64,000 nucleotides of DNA from Vibrio bathopelagicus (GTDB lineage Bacteria > Pseudomonadota > Gammaproteobacteria > Enterobacterales > Vibrionaceae), in NCBI RefSeq assembly GCF_014879975.1, contig NZ_CP062500.1, positions 1 to 64,000 of the forward strand. Reading direction: 5' to 3'. The notes below the pieces were generated by a model. That model was not told where the DNA came from and did no database searches. It saw only the letters and a program-made list of their open reading frames with translations. A program made the position numbers and the translations under genes. Below are positions 1-12,544 of this stretch, one piece after another (within the stretch, counting starts at the first letter, position 1; each line of letters begins with the position of its first letter).

Positions 1-1422
1 GTGTCATCTTCGCTTTGGTTGCAATGCTTGCAACAGCTTCAAGAAGAGTTACCAGCTACAGAATTCAGTATGTGGGTACGTCCGTTACAAGCGGAGCTCA
101 ATGGTAATACTCTAACTCTATTTGCACCAAACCGATTTGTACTCGATTGGGTGCGCGATAAGTACTTAAATAGCATCAACCGTTTGCTACAAGAATATTG
201 TGGTAATGATATTCCGCATCTTCATTTTGAGATCGGAAGCAAACGAGTGACTGCTCCAAAATCTGAGACTATCGCCCCAGCTCGCACACGTACAGCAGCT
301 GATGTGGCCGCTGAATCGTCGGCACCTGCGCAGTTACAAGCTCGTAAGCCTGTTCACAATATATGGCGTGATGAAGAGCCGGTAGCGGTTGACCTTAACC
401 ACCGCTCAAACGTAAACCCAAAACATAAGTTCAATAACTTTGTTGAGGGTAAATCAAACCAATTGGGTTTGGCGGCGGCACGTCAGGTTTCTGATAATCC
501 AGGAACAGCCTATAACCCGTTGTTTTTATACGGTGGAACCGGTTTAGGTAAAACGCACTTGTTGCATGCGGTGGGTAATGCCATTGTTGACAACAAACCG
601 AATGCTAAAGTGGTTTACATGCATTCTGAGCGTTTTGTTCAGGATATGGTAAAGGCGCTACAAAATAACGCGATTGAAGAATTTAAGCGCTACTACCGTA
701 GTGTTGATGCGCTGCTTATCGATGATATCCAATTCTTCGCAAATAAAGAGCGTTCTCAAGAAGAATTCTTCCATACCTTTAACGCGTTGCTTGAAGGCAA
801 CCAACAGATCATCCTAACGTCTGACCGTTATCCAAAAGAGATCAACGGGGTAGAGGATCGTCTCAAATCCCGTTTCGGTTGGGGTTTGACGGTTGCGATT
901 GAGCCACCAGAGCTTGAGACGCGTGTTGCGATCTTGATGAAGAAAGCAGAAGACCACCAAATTCATCTTGCGGATGAAGTGGCATTCTTTATTGCTAAGC
1001 GTTTACGCTCTAACGTTCGTGAGCTCGAAGGCGCATTGAACCGTGTTATTGCGAATGCAAACTTCACTGGCCGTCCGATCACGATCGATTTCGTGCGTGA
1101 AGCACTGCGTGATTTACTTGCCCTACAAGAAAAACTGGTCACCATTGATAACATTCAAAAGACAGTCGCTGAATACTACAAAATTAAAGTTGCTGATCTA
1201 TTATCTAAACGTCGTTCTCGTTCTGTTGCCCGTCCACGCCAACTGGCGATGGCGTTGGCTAAAGAGCTGACTAACCACAGCTTGCCTGAGATTGGCGATG
1301 CATTCGGTGGCCGTGACCACACGACCGTGTTGCACGCTTGTCGTAAGATTGCTCAGCTGCGTGAAGAGAGCCACGACATTAAAGAAGATTATTCGAACTT
1401 GATTCGTACCCTTTCTTCTTAA
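1..1422 (+). CDS. dnaA: Chromosomal replication initiator protein DnaA
   Basis: DnaA binds origin DnaA boxes as an ATP-bound oligomer and opens the duplex for replication; it also acts as a transcription factor. The 473-residue protein has the family layout: an N-terminal DnaB/self-interaction domain (about 1-85), a variable linker (85-135), an AAA+ domain with Walker A GGTGLGKT at 178-185 and Walker B LLIDD near 238-242, and a C-terminal DNA-binding domain with the signature [15 protein letters not shown]. The GTG at base 1 gives the expected N-terminus [13 protein letters not shown]. Because the window starts exactly there, its ribosome binding site and any origin upstream cannot be seen. 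It heads the classical dnaA-dnaN-recF-gyrB block. Confidence 0.98.
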   Translation: MSSSLWLQCLQQLQEELPATEFSMWVRPLQAELNGNTLTLFAPNRFVLDWVRDKYLNSINRLLQEYCGNDIPHLHFEIGSKRVTAPKSETIAPARTRTAADVAAESSAPAQLQARKPVHNIWRDEEPVAVDLNHRSNVNPKHKFNNFVEGKSNQLGLAAARQVSDNPGTAYNPLFLYGGTGLGKTHLLHAVGNAIVDNKPNAKVVYMHSERFVQDMVKALQNNAIEEFKRYYRSVDALLIDDIQFFANKERSQEEFFHTFNALLEGNQQIILTSDRYPKEINGVEDRLKSRFGWGLTVAIEPPELETRVAILMKKAEDHQIHLADEVAFFIAKRLRSNVRELEGALNRVIANANFTGRPITIDFVREALRDLLALQEKLVTIDNIQKTVAEYYKIKVADLLSKRRSRSVARPRQLAMALAKELTNHSLPEIGDAFGGRDHTTVLHACRKIAQLREESHDIKEDYSNLIRTLSS

Positions 1423-1503
1423 TACACAGTATTCTTAACCTTAATAAGCAGAATCTTGGCCACGTACTATTACGCAGTGCCATTTAGACCGTAAGAGCAA
1501 GAT

Positions 1504-2604
1504 ATGAAATTTACCATTGAACGTAGTCACCTGATTAAGCCATTACAACAAGTATCTGGTGCGCTAGGTGGTAGGCCAACGCTTCCAATTCTAGGGAACC
1601 TACTAATTAAAGTAGAAGATAACGTGTTGTCGATGACAGCGACGGATCTAGAAGTTGAACTGATCAGCCGTGTAACGCTTGAAGGTGATTTCGAAGCGGG
1701 CAGCATTACCGTACCTTCACGTAAGTTCCTAGATATCTGTCGTGGCTTGCCAGACAGCTCAGTGATCACAGTGGTATTGGATGGTGACCGTGTTCAGGTT
1801 CGCTCTGGTCGTAGCCGCTTTTCATTGGCAACATTACCTGCGGCAGATTTTCCAAATATTGAAGATTGGAGCAGCGAAGTTGAAGTGTCTGTGACACAAG
1901 CTGAATTGCGCGGTCTGATCGAGAAAACACAATTCTCAATGGCGAACCAAGACGTTCGTTACTACCTCAACGGTATGTTGTTTGAGATTGAAGGTTCAAT
2001 CCTACGTAGTGTCGCAACTGATGGCCACCGTATGGCGGTATCACAAGCTCAACTGGGTGCTGATTTTGCTCAAAAGCAGATCATTGTTCCTCGTAAGGGG
2101 GTTCAAGAGCTAGTGAAGCTACTGGATGCACCAGAGCAACCGGTAACGCTGCAGATTGGTAACTCTAATGTGCGTGCTGAAGTGAACAACTATGTCTTCA
2201 CTTCTAAGCTCGTTGATGGTCGTTTCCCTGATTATCGCCGCGTAATGCCGCAGAATACCACCAAGACATTAGAAGCAGGCTGTGATGAGTTACGTTCAGC
2301 GTTTTCTCGCGCTGCGATTCTGTCGAATGAAAAATTCCGTGGTGTTCGCGTTAACCTTGTGGATAGCGAGATGCGTATTACTGCGAACAACCCAGAGCAA
2401 GAAGAAGCCGAAGAAGTGCTAGACGTAACCTTTGATGGCGACGCGCTAGAGATTGGCTTTAACGTAAGCTACGTATTGGATGTGTTGAATACGCTGCGCT
2501 GTGAACAGGTTCGAATCTCAATGTCAGACGCGAATGCGAGTGCCTTGATTGAAAATGCACAAGATGACAGCGCGATGTACGTTGTTATGCCAATTCGTTT
2601 GTAA
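1504..2604 (+). CDS. dnaN: DNA polymerase III beta sliding clamp
   Basis: The beta subunit forms a dimeric ring around DNA that tethers DNA polymerases and other repair proteins to the template. The length, 366 residues, equals that of the E. coli clamp, and the sequence is clamp-like throughout: MKFTIERSHLIKPLQQVSG at the start, ATDGHRMAV in the middle and the C-terminal YVVMPIRL that forms part of the partner-binding cleft. It begins 82 bases after dnaA in the same direction and probably shares its transcript. The ATG follows a purine-rich AAGAGCAAGAT. Confidence 0.98.
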   Translation: MKFTIERSHLIKPLQQVSGALGGRPTLPILGNLLIKVEDNVLSMTATDLEVELISRVTLEGDFEAGSITVPSRKFLDICRGLPDSSVITVVLDGDRVQVRSGRSRFSLATLPAADFPNIEDWSSEVEVSVTQAELRGLIEKTQFSMANQDVRYYLNGMLFEIEGSILRSVATDGHRMAVSQAQLGADFAQKQIIVPRKGVQELVKLLDAPEQPVTLQIGNSNVRAEVNNYVFTSKLVDGRFPDYRRVMPQNTTKTLEAGCDELRSAFSRAAILSNEKFRGVRVNLVDSEMRITANNPEQEEAEEVLDVTFDGDALEIGFNVSYVLDVLNTLRCEQVRISMSDANASALIENAQDDSAMYVVMPIRL

Positions 2605-2626
2605 GCCGTGTTTATTTATAAACTAT

Positions 2627-2670
2627 GTTTGCTTATCAACAACGTTTGCTTATCAACAACGTTTGTCTAT
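2627..2670 (+). repeat. 17-bp tandem repeat between dnaN and recF
   Basis: The unit GTTTGCTTATCAACAAC occurs at 2627-2643 and again, identically and without a gap, at 2644-2660. A third, truncated copy (GTTTGTCTAT) follows. Each full unit contains TTATCAACA, one base away from the DnaA box TTATCCACA. The repeat is directly visible; a DnaA-binding role is only a possibility. Confidence 0.8.
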
Positions 2671-2703
2671 CGAGTCGTGATTGAAGATTAATATGAAGAC
2701 GTT

Positions 2704-6218
<3,515 letters not shown>

Positions 6219-6255
6219 ATTTCTTTAGTAATAAAGAAACTTAACATTATAAAAG

Positions 6256-6281
6256 CACTGCCGACTGGCGGTGTTTTTTTA
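6256..6281 (+). terminator. Rho-independent terminator of gyrB
   Basis: A CACTGCC/GGCGGTG stem (one G-T pair) with a four-base loop is followed by a run of T. The T run overlaps the stop codon of the convergent phospholipase gene. Confidence 0.85.
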
Positions 6282-7205
6282 TGCCTGTTCGATATGACGG
6301 CCAGCCGTGGCGAGGAAGTACTTTCCGGATAACAGTCCTACTTCGTAGTCATGTTCAAGTGCATGCTGCGGGCTTCCCAACAAGGTAGAGTGCAGCGCTT
6401 TGTCCGGATGAATTTCATAGATGGTGGCGTCTTCAGGCGGGTTGTTCAGAAAGTCTTGAGTCGCACGGTAATGCGCCTCGTGCTTGAGTAACAGCTCAAT
6501 CATTGCTTTGGCTTTTGTTTTGCCTAATAACTTACTGTATTTGCACATCCAGCGGTGATCAAAAGACGTTGAGATCGGTACTGTTCGAATCACCACAATA
6601 TGTTTATAGCCCCGTTTATAGGCTTCTTGTGCTGGTATTGGAGCGGCAATACCACCATCAAGCCACTCTTCATCATTCGCTTGAATTGCCTTTGGGCTGA
6701 TAAAAGGAACAGCACATGAGGCTTTGAGTGCATCCTGCCAAGCGTGAGAGTCTAAATCAAAATAGGTTGGCTCGTGACGAGTCGCGTGGGATGCACAGGC
6801 AAGTACTTTACAACTCTTCATATTGTCATGACCTAACTGCCAGTTGAGCGGCAAGCTTGTTTCAGTTTGCTCAAGTAACCAATCGAGGTCTAACCCTTTC
6901 TTTTGCAGTAAGAACTTATAGGTATCGAAAAACTCAGGGCTGGCTGTTGCTTCTGTGATGACGCGATAAGCATGTCGATGTTGTCCACATATATAAGACG
7001 CTAGATTAAGAGATCCCGCTGACGTGCCAATCATCAATGAAAACGGATTAAAGCTTTGTTCGAGAAAGGCATCTAACACGCCCGCTGTAAAAATTCCGCG
7101 TTGGCCGCCGCCTTCCGTCACCAGAGCTACCTTATCGATGTGAATATCTAGATGTGCTAAGGCATCGTAAGAGTGGAGTGCGTAAGATATATGCGTAGAA
7201 GACAT
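6279..7205 (-). CDS. Patatin-like phospholipase, YjjU family
   Basis: This is a predicted serine lipid hydrolase with a Ser-Asp dyad. Visible motifs, numbered from the ATG at 7205: oxyanion-hole EGGGQRGIF (about 31-39), nucleophile elbow GTSAG with Ser62, and the catalytic Asp in LDGG near 183. The segment RGIFTAGVLDAFLEQSFNPF closely resembles E. coli YjjU. There is no signal peptide. In-frame TTG (7220) and GTG (7217) codons lie upstream; I chose ATG 7205 because GGTGG sits at a usable distance, but the start is uncertain. The gene converges on gyrB and shares its terminator region. Substrate is unknown. Confidence 0.85.
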   Translation of the reverse strand: MSSTHISYALHSYDALAHLDIHIDKVALVTEGGGQRGIFTAGVLDAFLEQSFNPFSLMIGTSAGSLNLASYICGQHRHAYRVITEATASPEFFDTYKFLLQKKGLDLDWLLEQTETSLPLNWQLGHDNMKSCKVLACASHATRHEPTYFDLDSHAWQDALKASCAVPFISPKAIQANDEEWLDGGIAAPIPAQEAYKRGYKHIVVIRTVPISTSFDHRWMCKYSKLLGKTKAKAMIELLLKHEAHYRATQDFLNNPPEDATIYEIHPDKALHSTLLGSPQHALEHDYEVGLLSGKYFLATAGRHIEQA

Positions 7206-7544
7206 CAGAATTGCCACCAAAAGTGATAGAAAAGGATTCAGCCTGATTAGGATATGACCAATGGTGGTTAATTAAAATTAAGTAATATTTATATAGCGTT
7301 TGGTTTTTCTTAACCAAAAAAATTGAGTAATGCCGCTTGAAAAGCTATTTGTGGCACCACATATCTATTTATGAAGAGGATGACTGTCTTGCTCATAAGA
7401 GAAGAAACAGAACCTTCATTACCGCTGACGAAGTATCGCTCAACAGAGGATAACTTTAGCAGCACACAACTTAAAAATTGATTCATTGTCATGTCCCAGT
7501 GTTGTCGCCAACAGAGGTGAAACCCGAGGAATGCGAATTGAATC
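7206..7544. other. Intergenic region between phospholipase and ibpA
   Basis: No convincing gene. Short minus-strand open frames here lack ribosome binding sites and family resemblance. A weak sigma-32-like promoter for ibpA may lie at CTTAAAA (7470-7476), 16 bases, then GTCCCAGT (7493-7500). The -35 half fits the heat-shock consensus fairly well and the -10 half poorly. Confidence 0.4.
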
Positions 7545-7628
7545 TCTTAGCTGCTTACTTGGTCATACACAGGTTCGATCTAAGTAAAATTCGCAGCTAA
7601 GACTATTGCTTACTAAAAGGATAGCATT
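7545..7628 (+). promoter_or_regulatory. Probable ROSE-type RNA thermometer in the ibpA leader
   Basis: The leader can fold into two consecutive hairpins. The first pairs TCTTAGCTGC (7545-7554) perfectly with GCAGCTAAGA (7593-7602) and TTACTTGG (7555-7562) with CTAAGTAA (7580-7587). The second, at 7603-7624, places CTATTGCTT opposite AAAAGGATAG and so buries the Shine-Dalgarno AAAGGA seven bases before the ATG. The UUGCU anti-Shine-Dalgarno with a G facing a G is the hallmark of ROSE thermometers that control small heat-shock protein genes, including ibpA of enterobacteria. The fold is read by eye, not computed. Confidence 0.75.
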
Positions 7629-8063
7629 ATGAGAACTGTAGATTTCACTCCACTTTACCGCAACGCAATCGGCTTCGATCGTCTATTCAATATGATGGAA
7701 GCGAACACATCGAAGAACACTTCTGGCGGTTACCCTCCATACAACATCGAGCAAAAAGACGAGAACAACTACCGTATCACTATGGCTGTTGCTGGTTTTG
7801 CTGATGACCAATTAGACCTGACTCAGAAAGAGAATATGCTAATTGTGAAAGGTGAGCGTAAACCTGAAGCAGAAAAAACTTATGTGTACCAAGGTATCGC
7901 AGAGCGTGATTTCGAACGTAAATTCCAACTTGCAGACTACGTAAAAGTGGTAGGTGCGAGCATGGAGAATGGTCTTCTTCACATCGACCTAGAACGCGAA
8001 ATCCCAGAAGCGATGCAACCACGCAAGATTGCTATCAACGGTAATAGCCTACTAGAAGGTTAA
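7629..8063 (+). CDS. ibpA: Small heat-shock protein IbpA (Hsp20)
   Basis: IbpA is an ATP-independent holdase that coats aggregating proteins in the cytoplasm and hands them to DnaK/ClpB. The 144-residue sequence matches E. coli IbpA closely: N-terminus [17 protein letters not shown], the alpha-crystallin domain (about 40-130) with [17 protein letters not shown] and [15 protein letters not shown], and the C-terminal KIAING anchor that mediates oligomerisation. Only one ibp gene is present here; enterobacteria often have an ibpAB pair. A temperature-sensitive leader structure precedes it and a terminator follows. Confidence 0.96.
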   Translation: MRTVDFTPLYRNAIGFDRLFNMMEANTSKNTSGGYPPYNIEQKDENNYRITMAVAGFADDQLDLTQKENMLIVKGERKPEAEKTYVYQGIAERDFERKFQLADYVKVVGASMENGLLHIDLEREIPEAMQPRKIAINGNSLLEG

Positions 8064-8108
8064 TTGCTGTTAGCTCCTTAGAGCTAAAAATTATCGGGAA
8101 GTAAAAGT

Positions 8109-8137
8109 GAAAGAGCACCTATGAGGTGCTCTTTTTG
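8109..8137. terminator. Bidirectional terminator between ibpA and avtA
   Basis: AGAGCACCT, a three-base loop, then AGGTGCTCT and TTTTT on the plus strand. Flanking A-rich bases allow it to act for the convergent avtA as well. Confidence 0.85.
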
Positions 8138-8168
8138 TATTTGGTCTACGGTAAGCTAAAAGCTCTGG

Positions 8169-9419
8169 TTACTGTTCTGCGTAAGCCTTTTTCACTTCTT
8201 CAGCAATGATCGCAATACCTTTCTGCATTGCTTCATCGTCTTGTACGTAGTTCATACGTAGGCACTGATGAGCATGATCCCACTCGTCTTCTTGGCCGAT
8301 AAAGAAGTATTCACCCGGAACAATCAATACACCGCGAGCTTTCAATCTGTCGTACAGTTCCATTGTGGTGATTGGCAGTTCATCGAACCATAGCCATAAG
8401 AAGATAGCGCCTTCAGGCTTGTGGATACGGAAACGCGGGTCATCGATAGCATTTTGTAGCAGCTCAACGGCACGCAAAGACTTCTCTTTATAGAAAGGCT
8501 TAATCACTTCGCTGCTTAAGCGTAGTAAGTCACCGTTCTCAATCATGTGGTTGGCGATCGCAGGCCCAACACTGCTTGGCGCTAAGCTGATGATGCCATT
8601 CATGTTGGTTAGCGCTTGGGTAACCTCTTCGCTCGCAATCACGATACCGCAACGCACACCTGGTAAACCTAGCTTAGAAAGGCTCATGCACAGAATCGTA
8701 TTTTCATTCCAAAACGGTTCAACGTCTTCAAAGATGATGTTTGGAAATGGTAGGCCGTAAGCGTTATCGATCAGTAGTGGGATATTGTTCTCACGCGCCA
8801 GCTTATCCAGTTTACGCACTTCTTCGTCGGTCAGTACGTTACCAGTTGGGTTGGTTGGACGAGAAGCGCAGATAGCTGCAACCGAGTCATCAACTTTTAG
8901 CTGTTCAAAATCGACGTGGTATTTGAACTGTCTGTTTTCAAGCAGCTCGATCTCTGGGTGGTAAGAGATAAAGATATCGTCATCAATCCCCGCATCGCCG
9001 TAGCCAATGTATTCAGGTGCGATCGGTAACAAGATTTTCTTGTGAGAGCCGTCTGGCTGCTGGCCTGCTAACAGGTTGAATAGGTAAAAGAAGCCGCTCT
9101 GACTGCCATTAGTCAGGCTGATGTTCTTCTCGCTGATGTCCCAGCCATAGGTCTCTTTTAGCATCGCCGCTAAAGACTTAATGAAGCTATCTTTGCCCTG
9201 CGGACCATCGTAGTTGGCGAGGGCGGCGATGAGTTCTCCACTGGCGAGCATGTCGGCACTGGCTTGGTTAAAGTAATCGAGCATGGCTGGGATAGCGGCT
9301 GGGTTACCACCACCGAGCATGATTGCGCCAGGAGTGCGCAGGCCATCATTCAAATCATCCATTAAACGAGTGATTCCAGAGTAACGATTAAACTTTTCAC
9401 CAAACTTAGAGAACTGCAT
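8169..9419 (-). CDS. avtA: Valine-pyruvate aminotransferase
   Basis: AvtA is a cytoplasmic PLP enzyme that transfers the amino group between valine (or alpha-aminobutyrate) and pyruvate, linking alanine and valine synthesis. The 416 residues match E. coli AvtA in length and along the whole sequence: MLGGGNPA, NYDGPQGK, LTNGSQSGFFYLFNLLAG, SRPTNPTGNV, and the PLP-lysine motif SLSKLGLPG with Lys249. It is monocistronic and converges with ibpA. The ATG lies about 320 bases from the divergent Tad pilin gene. Confidence 0.96.
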   Translation of the reverse strand: MQFSKFGEKFNRYSGITRLMDDLNDGLRTPGAIMLGGGNPAAIPAMLDYFNQASADMLASGELIAALANYDGPQGKDSFIKSLAAMLKETYGWDISEKNISLTNGSQSGFFYLFNLLAGQQPDGSHKKILLPIAPEYIGYGDAGIDDDIFISYHPEIELLENRQFKYHVDFEQLKVDDSVAAICASRPTNPTGNVLTDEEVRKLDKLARENNIPLLIDNAYGLPFPNIIFEDVEPFWNENTILCMSLSKLGLPGVRCGIVIASEEVTQALTNMNGIISLAPSSVGPAIANHMIENGDLLRLSSEVIKPFYKEKSLRAVELLQNAIDDPRFRIHKPEGAIFLWLWFDELPITTMELYDRLKARGVLIVPGEYFFIGQEDEWDHAHQCLRMNYVQDDEAMQKGIAIIAEEVKKAYAEQ

Positions 9420-9742
9420 TACTTATTTTACCTAATTCATTGTGATTGCTTGTTACGTGTCATTAAGGCAGACCTTATGTCTGCCATCAGTGTAATCCTT
9501 GAACATACCGCAATGTTTTTGCGACGCATAGCGCCAAATGGTCTAACACGAAAAAAACTTTTCTTGTTACCTAGGTTAAATGTCGCGATTTAACGCCCTC
9601 AAACTGAACCCAAACTGAATAGAACGACAGTAAATGACAGAACAACGTGAAGTTGGTCACTCTTTTATTGCTCAAAAATAGCGCAATGAATATTCTCTCT
9701 CCCGAAGACAAAACAACCTATTTATCTTTTTTGGAGAAAGTA
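9420..9742. other. Divergent promoter region of avtA and the Tad operon
   Basis: No gene seen. A perfect seven-base-pair hairpin (GGCAGAC/GTCTGCC, 9467-9485) lies in the likely avtA leader. An open frame extends upstream of the pilin start, but its residues do not look like pilin leader sequence, so this stretch is taken as untranslated. No promoter is clear enough to assign. Confidence 0.5.
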
Positions 9743-9979
9743 ATGATTACTCAATTATTTGTTAAAGCTCAATTGTTTACTGCGGCATTTAAAAACGACC
9801 AACGTGGTGTCACTGCGATTGAATACGCAATCCTTGGCGTGTGTATGTCTGCGATCGTGCTTGCTGTATTTGGTGATGGACTGACAGCTGCGCTTAATGA
9901 CGCTGTTGCCGCTATTTCTCAAAACATCACAGATGCAAATACAGTTGAACTATCAACTACTGGCTCAGTAGGCTTTTAG
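9743..9979 (+). CDS. flp: Flp-type type IVc major pilin
   Basis: The subunit of the Tad (tight adherence) pilus fibre. The 78-residue prepilin starts at ATG 9743 behind GGAGAAAGTA; an upstream in-frame ATG at 9647 has no good ribosome site. It has a short positively charged leader ending in DQRG, then VTAIEYAILGVCMSAIVLAVFG. This is the Flp cleavage site (after Gly, with Glu at +5 and Tyr at +6) followed by the hydrophobic assembly helix. The tail carries no recognisable domain. It is the first gene of the Tad operon, as in most Tad loci. Confidence 0.93.
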   Translation: MITQLFVKAQLFTAAFKNDQRGVTAIEYAILGVCMSAIVLAVFGDGLTAALNDAVAAISQNITDANTVELSTTGSVGF

Positions 9980-10413
9980 TGGCGAGCTTATGGTGGCTAA
10001 TTATTTTAGCCGCCATGGCTATCTACGCCTGTTACACGGATTGTCGATACCGAGAGATCAGTAATCGTCTGGTGTTATGTATGGCGTTATGGACCTTATC
10101 GAGAATGGAGTTTCATGGTGAGGCTCAACATCTATTGCATCCAGTAGCAGTGTTGTTGTTTGGTGGCGTGTTGTTCCAGATGAATATTCTGGCGGCGGGT
10201 GATAGCAAGCTATTTGCAGCATTGAGCTTAGCGATCGACTCTCAGTTTCTCGTCATTACGCTGCTGCTTATTGGTTTTTTAGGTGGTGTGTTGGCGATTA
10301 GTCAGTGGTGGTTAGGACGAATGACTGCCGATATTCGGTGGACACAACGTGGTGTTCCCTATGCAGTACCAATCTGTTTGGCAAGCTTATTAGCTATAGC
10401 TGCATCATTATAG
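9979..10413 (+). CDS. tadV: Tad prepilin peptidase TadV/CpaA
   Basis: An inner-membrane aspartic protease expected to cleave the leaders of the Flp pilin and of the pseudopilins TadE and TadF. At 144 residues it is the short, methylase-free form typical of Tad systems, with about four membrane segments. The two catalytic aspartates are visible: Asp21 in YTDCRYREISNR and Asp75 in AAGDSKLFA, corresponding to the GxGD motif. It begins with GTG whose first base is the last base of the pilin stop codon, showing tight translational coupling. Confidence 0.92.
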   Translation: MASLWWLIILAAMAIYACYTDCRYREISNRLVLCMALWTLSRMEFHGEAQHLLHPVAVLLFGGVLFQMNILAAGDSKLFAALSLAIDSQFLVITLLLIGFLGGVLAISQWWLGRMTADIRWTQRGVPYAVPICLASLLAIAASL

Positions 10414-10421
10414 GTTAAACA

Positions 10422-11210
10422 ATGAATTCAAAAATCATTCTTGGTCTAGCAGTTGTTGCTATATCTATTGGGCTTTATGGCGTGACACAAACGCCTTCTA
10501 CGAAAGAAATTCCTACGCAGTCAGTCAATCAAGTGGAACCGAAGATACTAGCTTGGCAGTTGAAGCGGGACGTTGTACAGGGTGACAAGCTTGTCCGTCG
10601 CGATTTTGAAGCAGTTTACCTGACACGCCAGCAAGCCGGTTCACATGGCTTAACTGAAGATACTCACTTTAATTGGCAGCAAAGCTTGTTTGCCAAACAA
10701 GCCTTGCAACAAGATGGCATTGTGACTCCTGAGTTATTGACTTCCCCAGGTCAACCCGAGTACTTGAATACGGTGATTGAGCCAGGATTTGTGCCTTTTA
10801 ACGTGACGGTTCCGGGAGAGGATGTCGTTGGCGGCACTATCAGTGTTGGCGACTTGGTCGATATTTCAGTGTTATCGGCACCTAAGCAAAACTTGGCCAA
10901 TGATAAGAGAGTTGATGACATTCAACACCTGACTATGACCCCGTTGCTCGCTCAGGTTCCTGTTTTGGATATGGTCAGTCGACAGCGTTCGGTGAGTACT
11001 TTAAGCAGTGAAAAAGTGACCGAGGTGACCTTGGTACTGCAAGTTACCAATAGGCAGGTTGCTCAATTAACGATTGCCAAGCGCATTGCAGAGATTGAAG
11101 TGCATAAGTCAATTGGTGAAGAGTTTTCGGACGACCTGGAAGCAGATTCAAGTGATGTGATCAGTTTATCTGGTCAACGTGACGAGATACGCGAATATCG
11201 GTTTAAGTAG
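10422..11210 (+). CDS. rcpC: Flp pilus assembly protein RcpC/CpaB
   Basis: A periplasmic protein with an N-terminal membrane anchor (about residues 5-22) that is thought to assist secretin assembly or function in the Tad machine. The 262 residues include a SAF-like segment (about 45-125, LKRDVVQGDKLVRRDFEAVY) and the RcpC-specific stretch VTVPGEDVVGGTISVGDLVDI, both typical of the CpaB/RcpC family. It sits between tadV and the secretin, as in other Tad operons. Confidence 0.88.
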   Translation: MNSKIILGLAVVAISIGLYGVTQTPSTKEIPTQSVNQVEPKILAWQLKRDVVQGDKLVRRDFEAVYLTRQQAGSHGLTEDTHFNWQQSLFAKQALQQDGIVTPELLTSPGQPEYLNTVIEPGFVPFNVTVPGEDVVGGTISVGDLVDISVLSAPKQNLANDKRVDDIQHLTMTPLLAQVPVLDMVSRQRSVSTLSSEKVTEVTLVLQVTNRQVAQLTIAKRIAEIEVHKSIGEEFSDDLEADSSDVISLSGQRDEIREYRFK

Positions 11211-11218
11211 GGCGAATC

Positions 11219-12544
11219 ATGATGACAAAACGAATATTAGCCTTTGCTGGGCTGTGGCTGCTATCGCCGCTAGTAGTAGCGGCTAGCCTAATCAACCTTG
11301 CTGAGGGGCAGGCCACAACCGTGAACGTTTCTGGTGATGTGGCTTCAGTCTTCATTTCTGACCAAAAGGTCGCGGACTATCAGGTGATAGACGAGAACAA
11401 AATTGTCGTGTTTGGCCGTCATCTAGGAACCACGACTTTCATCGCTTTTGATCAACAAGGAAATGAACTGGTGAATCAACAACTGGTCGTGAATCGCAGC
11501 TATACCGATGTCGAACAGCAGATCAAAATTCAGTATCCACAAGCCAAAGTGACCGTTTATGGCATTGGTGAAAACATCATCCTTAGTGGCCCCGTATCTT
11601 CCGAACTAGAGAAAGACAATATCTACCAGATGGTCGGCGAACTACTGGGTAAGGAAGAGGTTGAACAGAACTTCTCTTCTGAAAATGAAGCGCCAGTTGA
11701 TGATTTAAGCATTGAGTTTATGACCAAGCGTCGCTATCGAGGGGTGGTGAATAACATTGAAGTGAACGCTACCAAGCAGGTCAATGTAAAGCTGACTATC
11801 GCCGAAGTATCTCACTCTTTTATCCAAGATTTTGGCATTAAAGTGGGCACTGCTGGTAACGCAGGAATGTTTGTTGATCAGCTTACTCATTTTAGTGCTA
11901 GCGATATTGTTTCTGTGATTTCTGCGGTGGGATCGGATCAGATTGGTCAGATTCTAGCGGAGCCTAACCTATCGGTGATCTCTGGTGAGAAAGCGAGCTT
12001 TCTTGTCGGTGGAGAGTTACCTGTTGTGACCAGTAATGATGGTGGCACCAATGTGGACTATAAAGAGTTTGGTGTTCGATTGGAGTTGATGGCGAAGGTG
12101 CTAAGAGACGACAAAATTAAGCTAGCACTGACCCCAGAGGTGAGCTCTTTAGATGCTCAATACAGCAATGAACTCTACGACTTACCGGCTCTGAAGACTC
12201 GACGCGCACAAACGACGGTTGAGTTGGGGGATGGGCAAAGTTTTGTACTGGGTGGTTTGTTGAATAGTGAAGAACGTGAATCGCTGACTCGAATCCCGTT
12301 TATTGGCGATATCCCAATTCTTGGTGCGTTATTTCGACACACAGGAACGGAGCGTAATAAGACCGAGCTAGTAATAGTGGCGACGGTGAACTTAGTTCAA
12401 CCCGTTAAAGCGAATCAGATTCAACTGCCGATAATGGAAAAAACGGGTACTTTGAAGCGCTTCTTAGCGTTAGACAGTGAATATGACAAAGCCGAACAGC
12501 GTTGGGCGAGCGAAATTTTATCTGCCGGAGGCTTTAAACAGTGA
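11219..12544 (+). CDS. rcpA: Tad outer-membrane secretin RcpA/CpaC
   Basis: This forms the outer-membrane channel through which the Flp pilus exits. The 441-residue precursor has a signal peptide (residues 1-22, ending VVAAS). The N-terminal half has pilus-family periplasmic domains (VNVSGDVASVFISDQKVADYQV). The C-terminal secretin domain (about 185-400) has ILAEPNLSVISGEKASFLVGGELP, the beta-strand region and GQSFVLGGLLNSEE...IPFIGDIPILGALFR. Its stop overlaps the start of the next gene by four bases. Confidence 0.93.
   Translation: MMTKRILAFAGLWLLSPLVVAASLINLAEGQATTVNVSGDVASVFISDQKVADYQVIDENKIVVFGRHLGTTTFIAFDQQGNELVNQQLVVNRSYTDVEQQIKIQYPQAKVTVYGIGENIILSGPVSSELEKDNIYQMVGELLGKEEVEQNFSSENEAPVDDLSIEFMTKRRYRGVVNNIEVNATKQVNVKLTIAEVSHSFIQDFGIKVGTAGNAGMFVDQLTHFSASDIVSVISAVGSDQIGQILAEPNLSVISGEKASFLVGGELPVVTSNDGGTNVDYKEFGVRLELMAKVLRDDKIKLALTPEVSSLDAQYSNELYDLPALKTRRAQTTVELGDGQSFVLGGLLNSEERESLTRIPFIGDIPILGALFRHTGTERNKTELVIVATVNLVQPVKANQIQLPIMEKTGTLKRFLALDSEYDKAEQRWASEILSAGGFKQ

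Noticed and set aside
1..60. Possible origin of replication at the window start
   Set aside because: The window begins on the first base of dnaA. oriC would lie upstream and none of its DNA is visible.
7310..7492. 60-codon minus-strand frame before ibpA
   Set aside because: No ribosome site and no family; it lies in the regulatory region of ibpA.
9647..9742. Upstream extension of the Flp pilin gene
   Set aside because: ATG 9743 has a strong ribosome site and gives a normal short prepilin leader; the extension does not.
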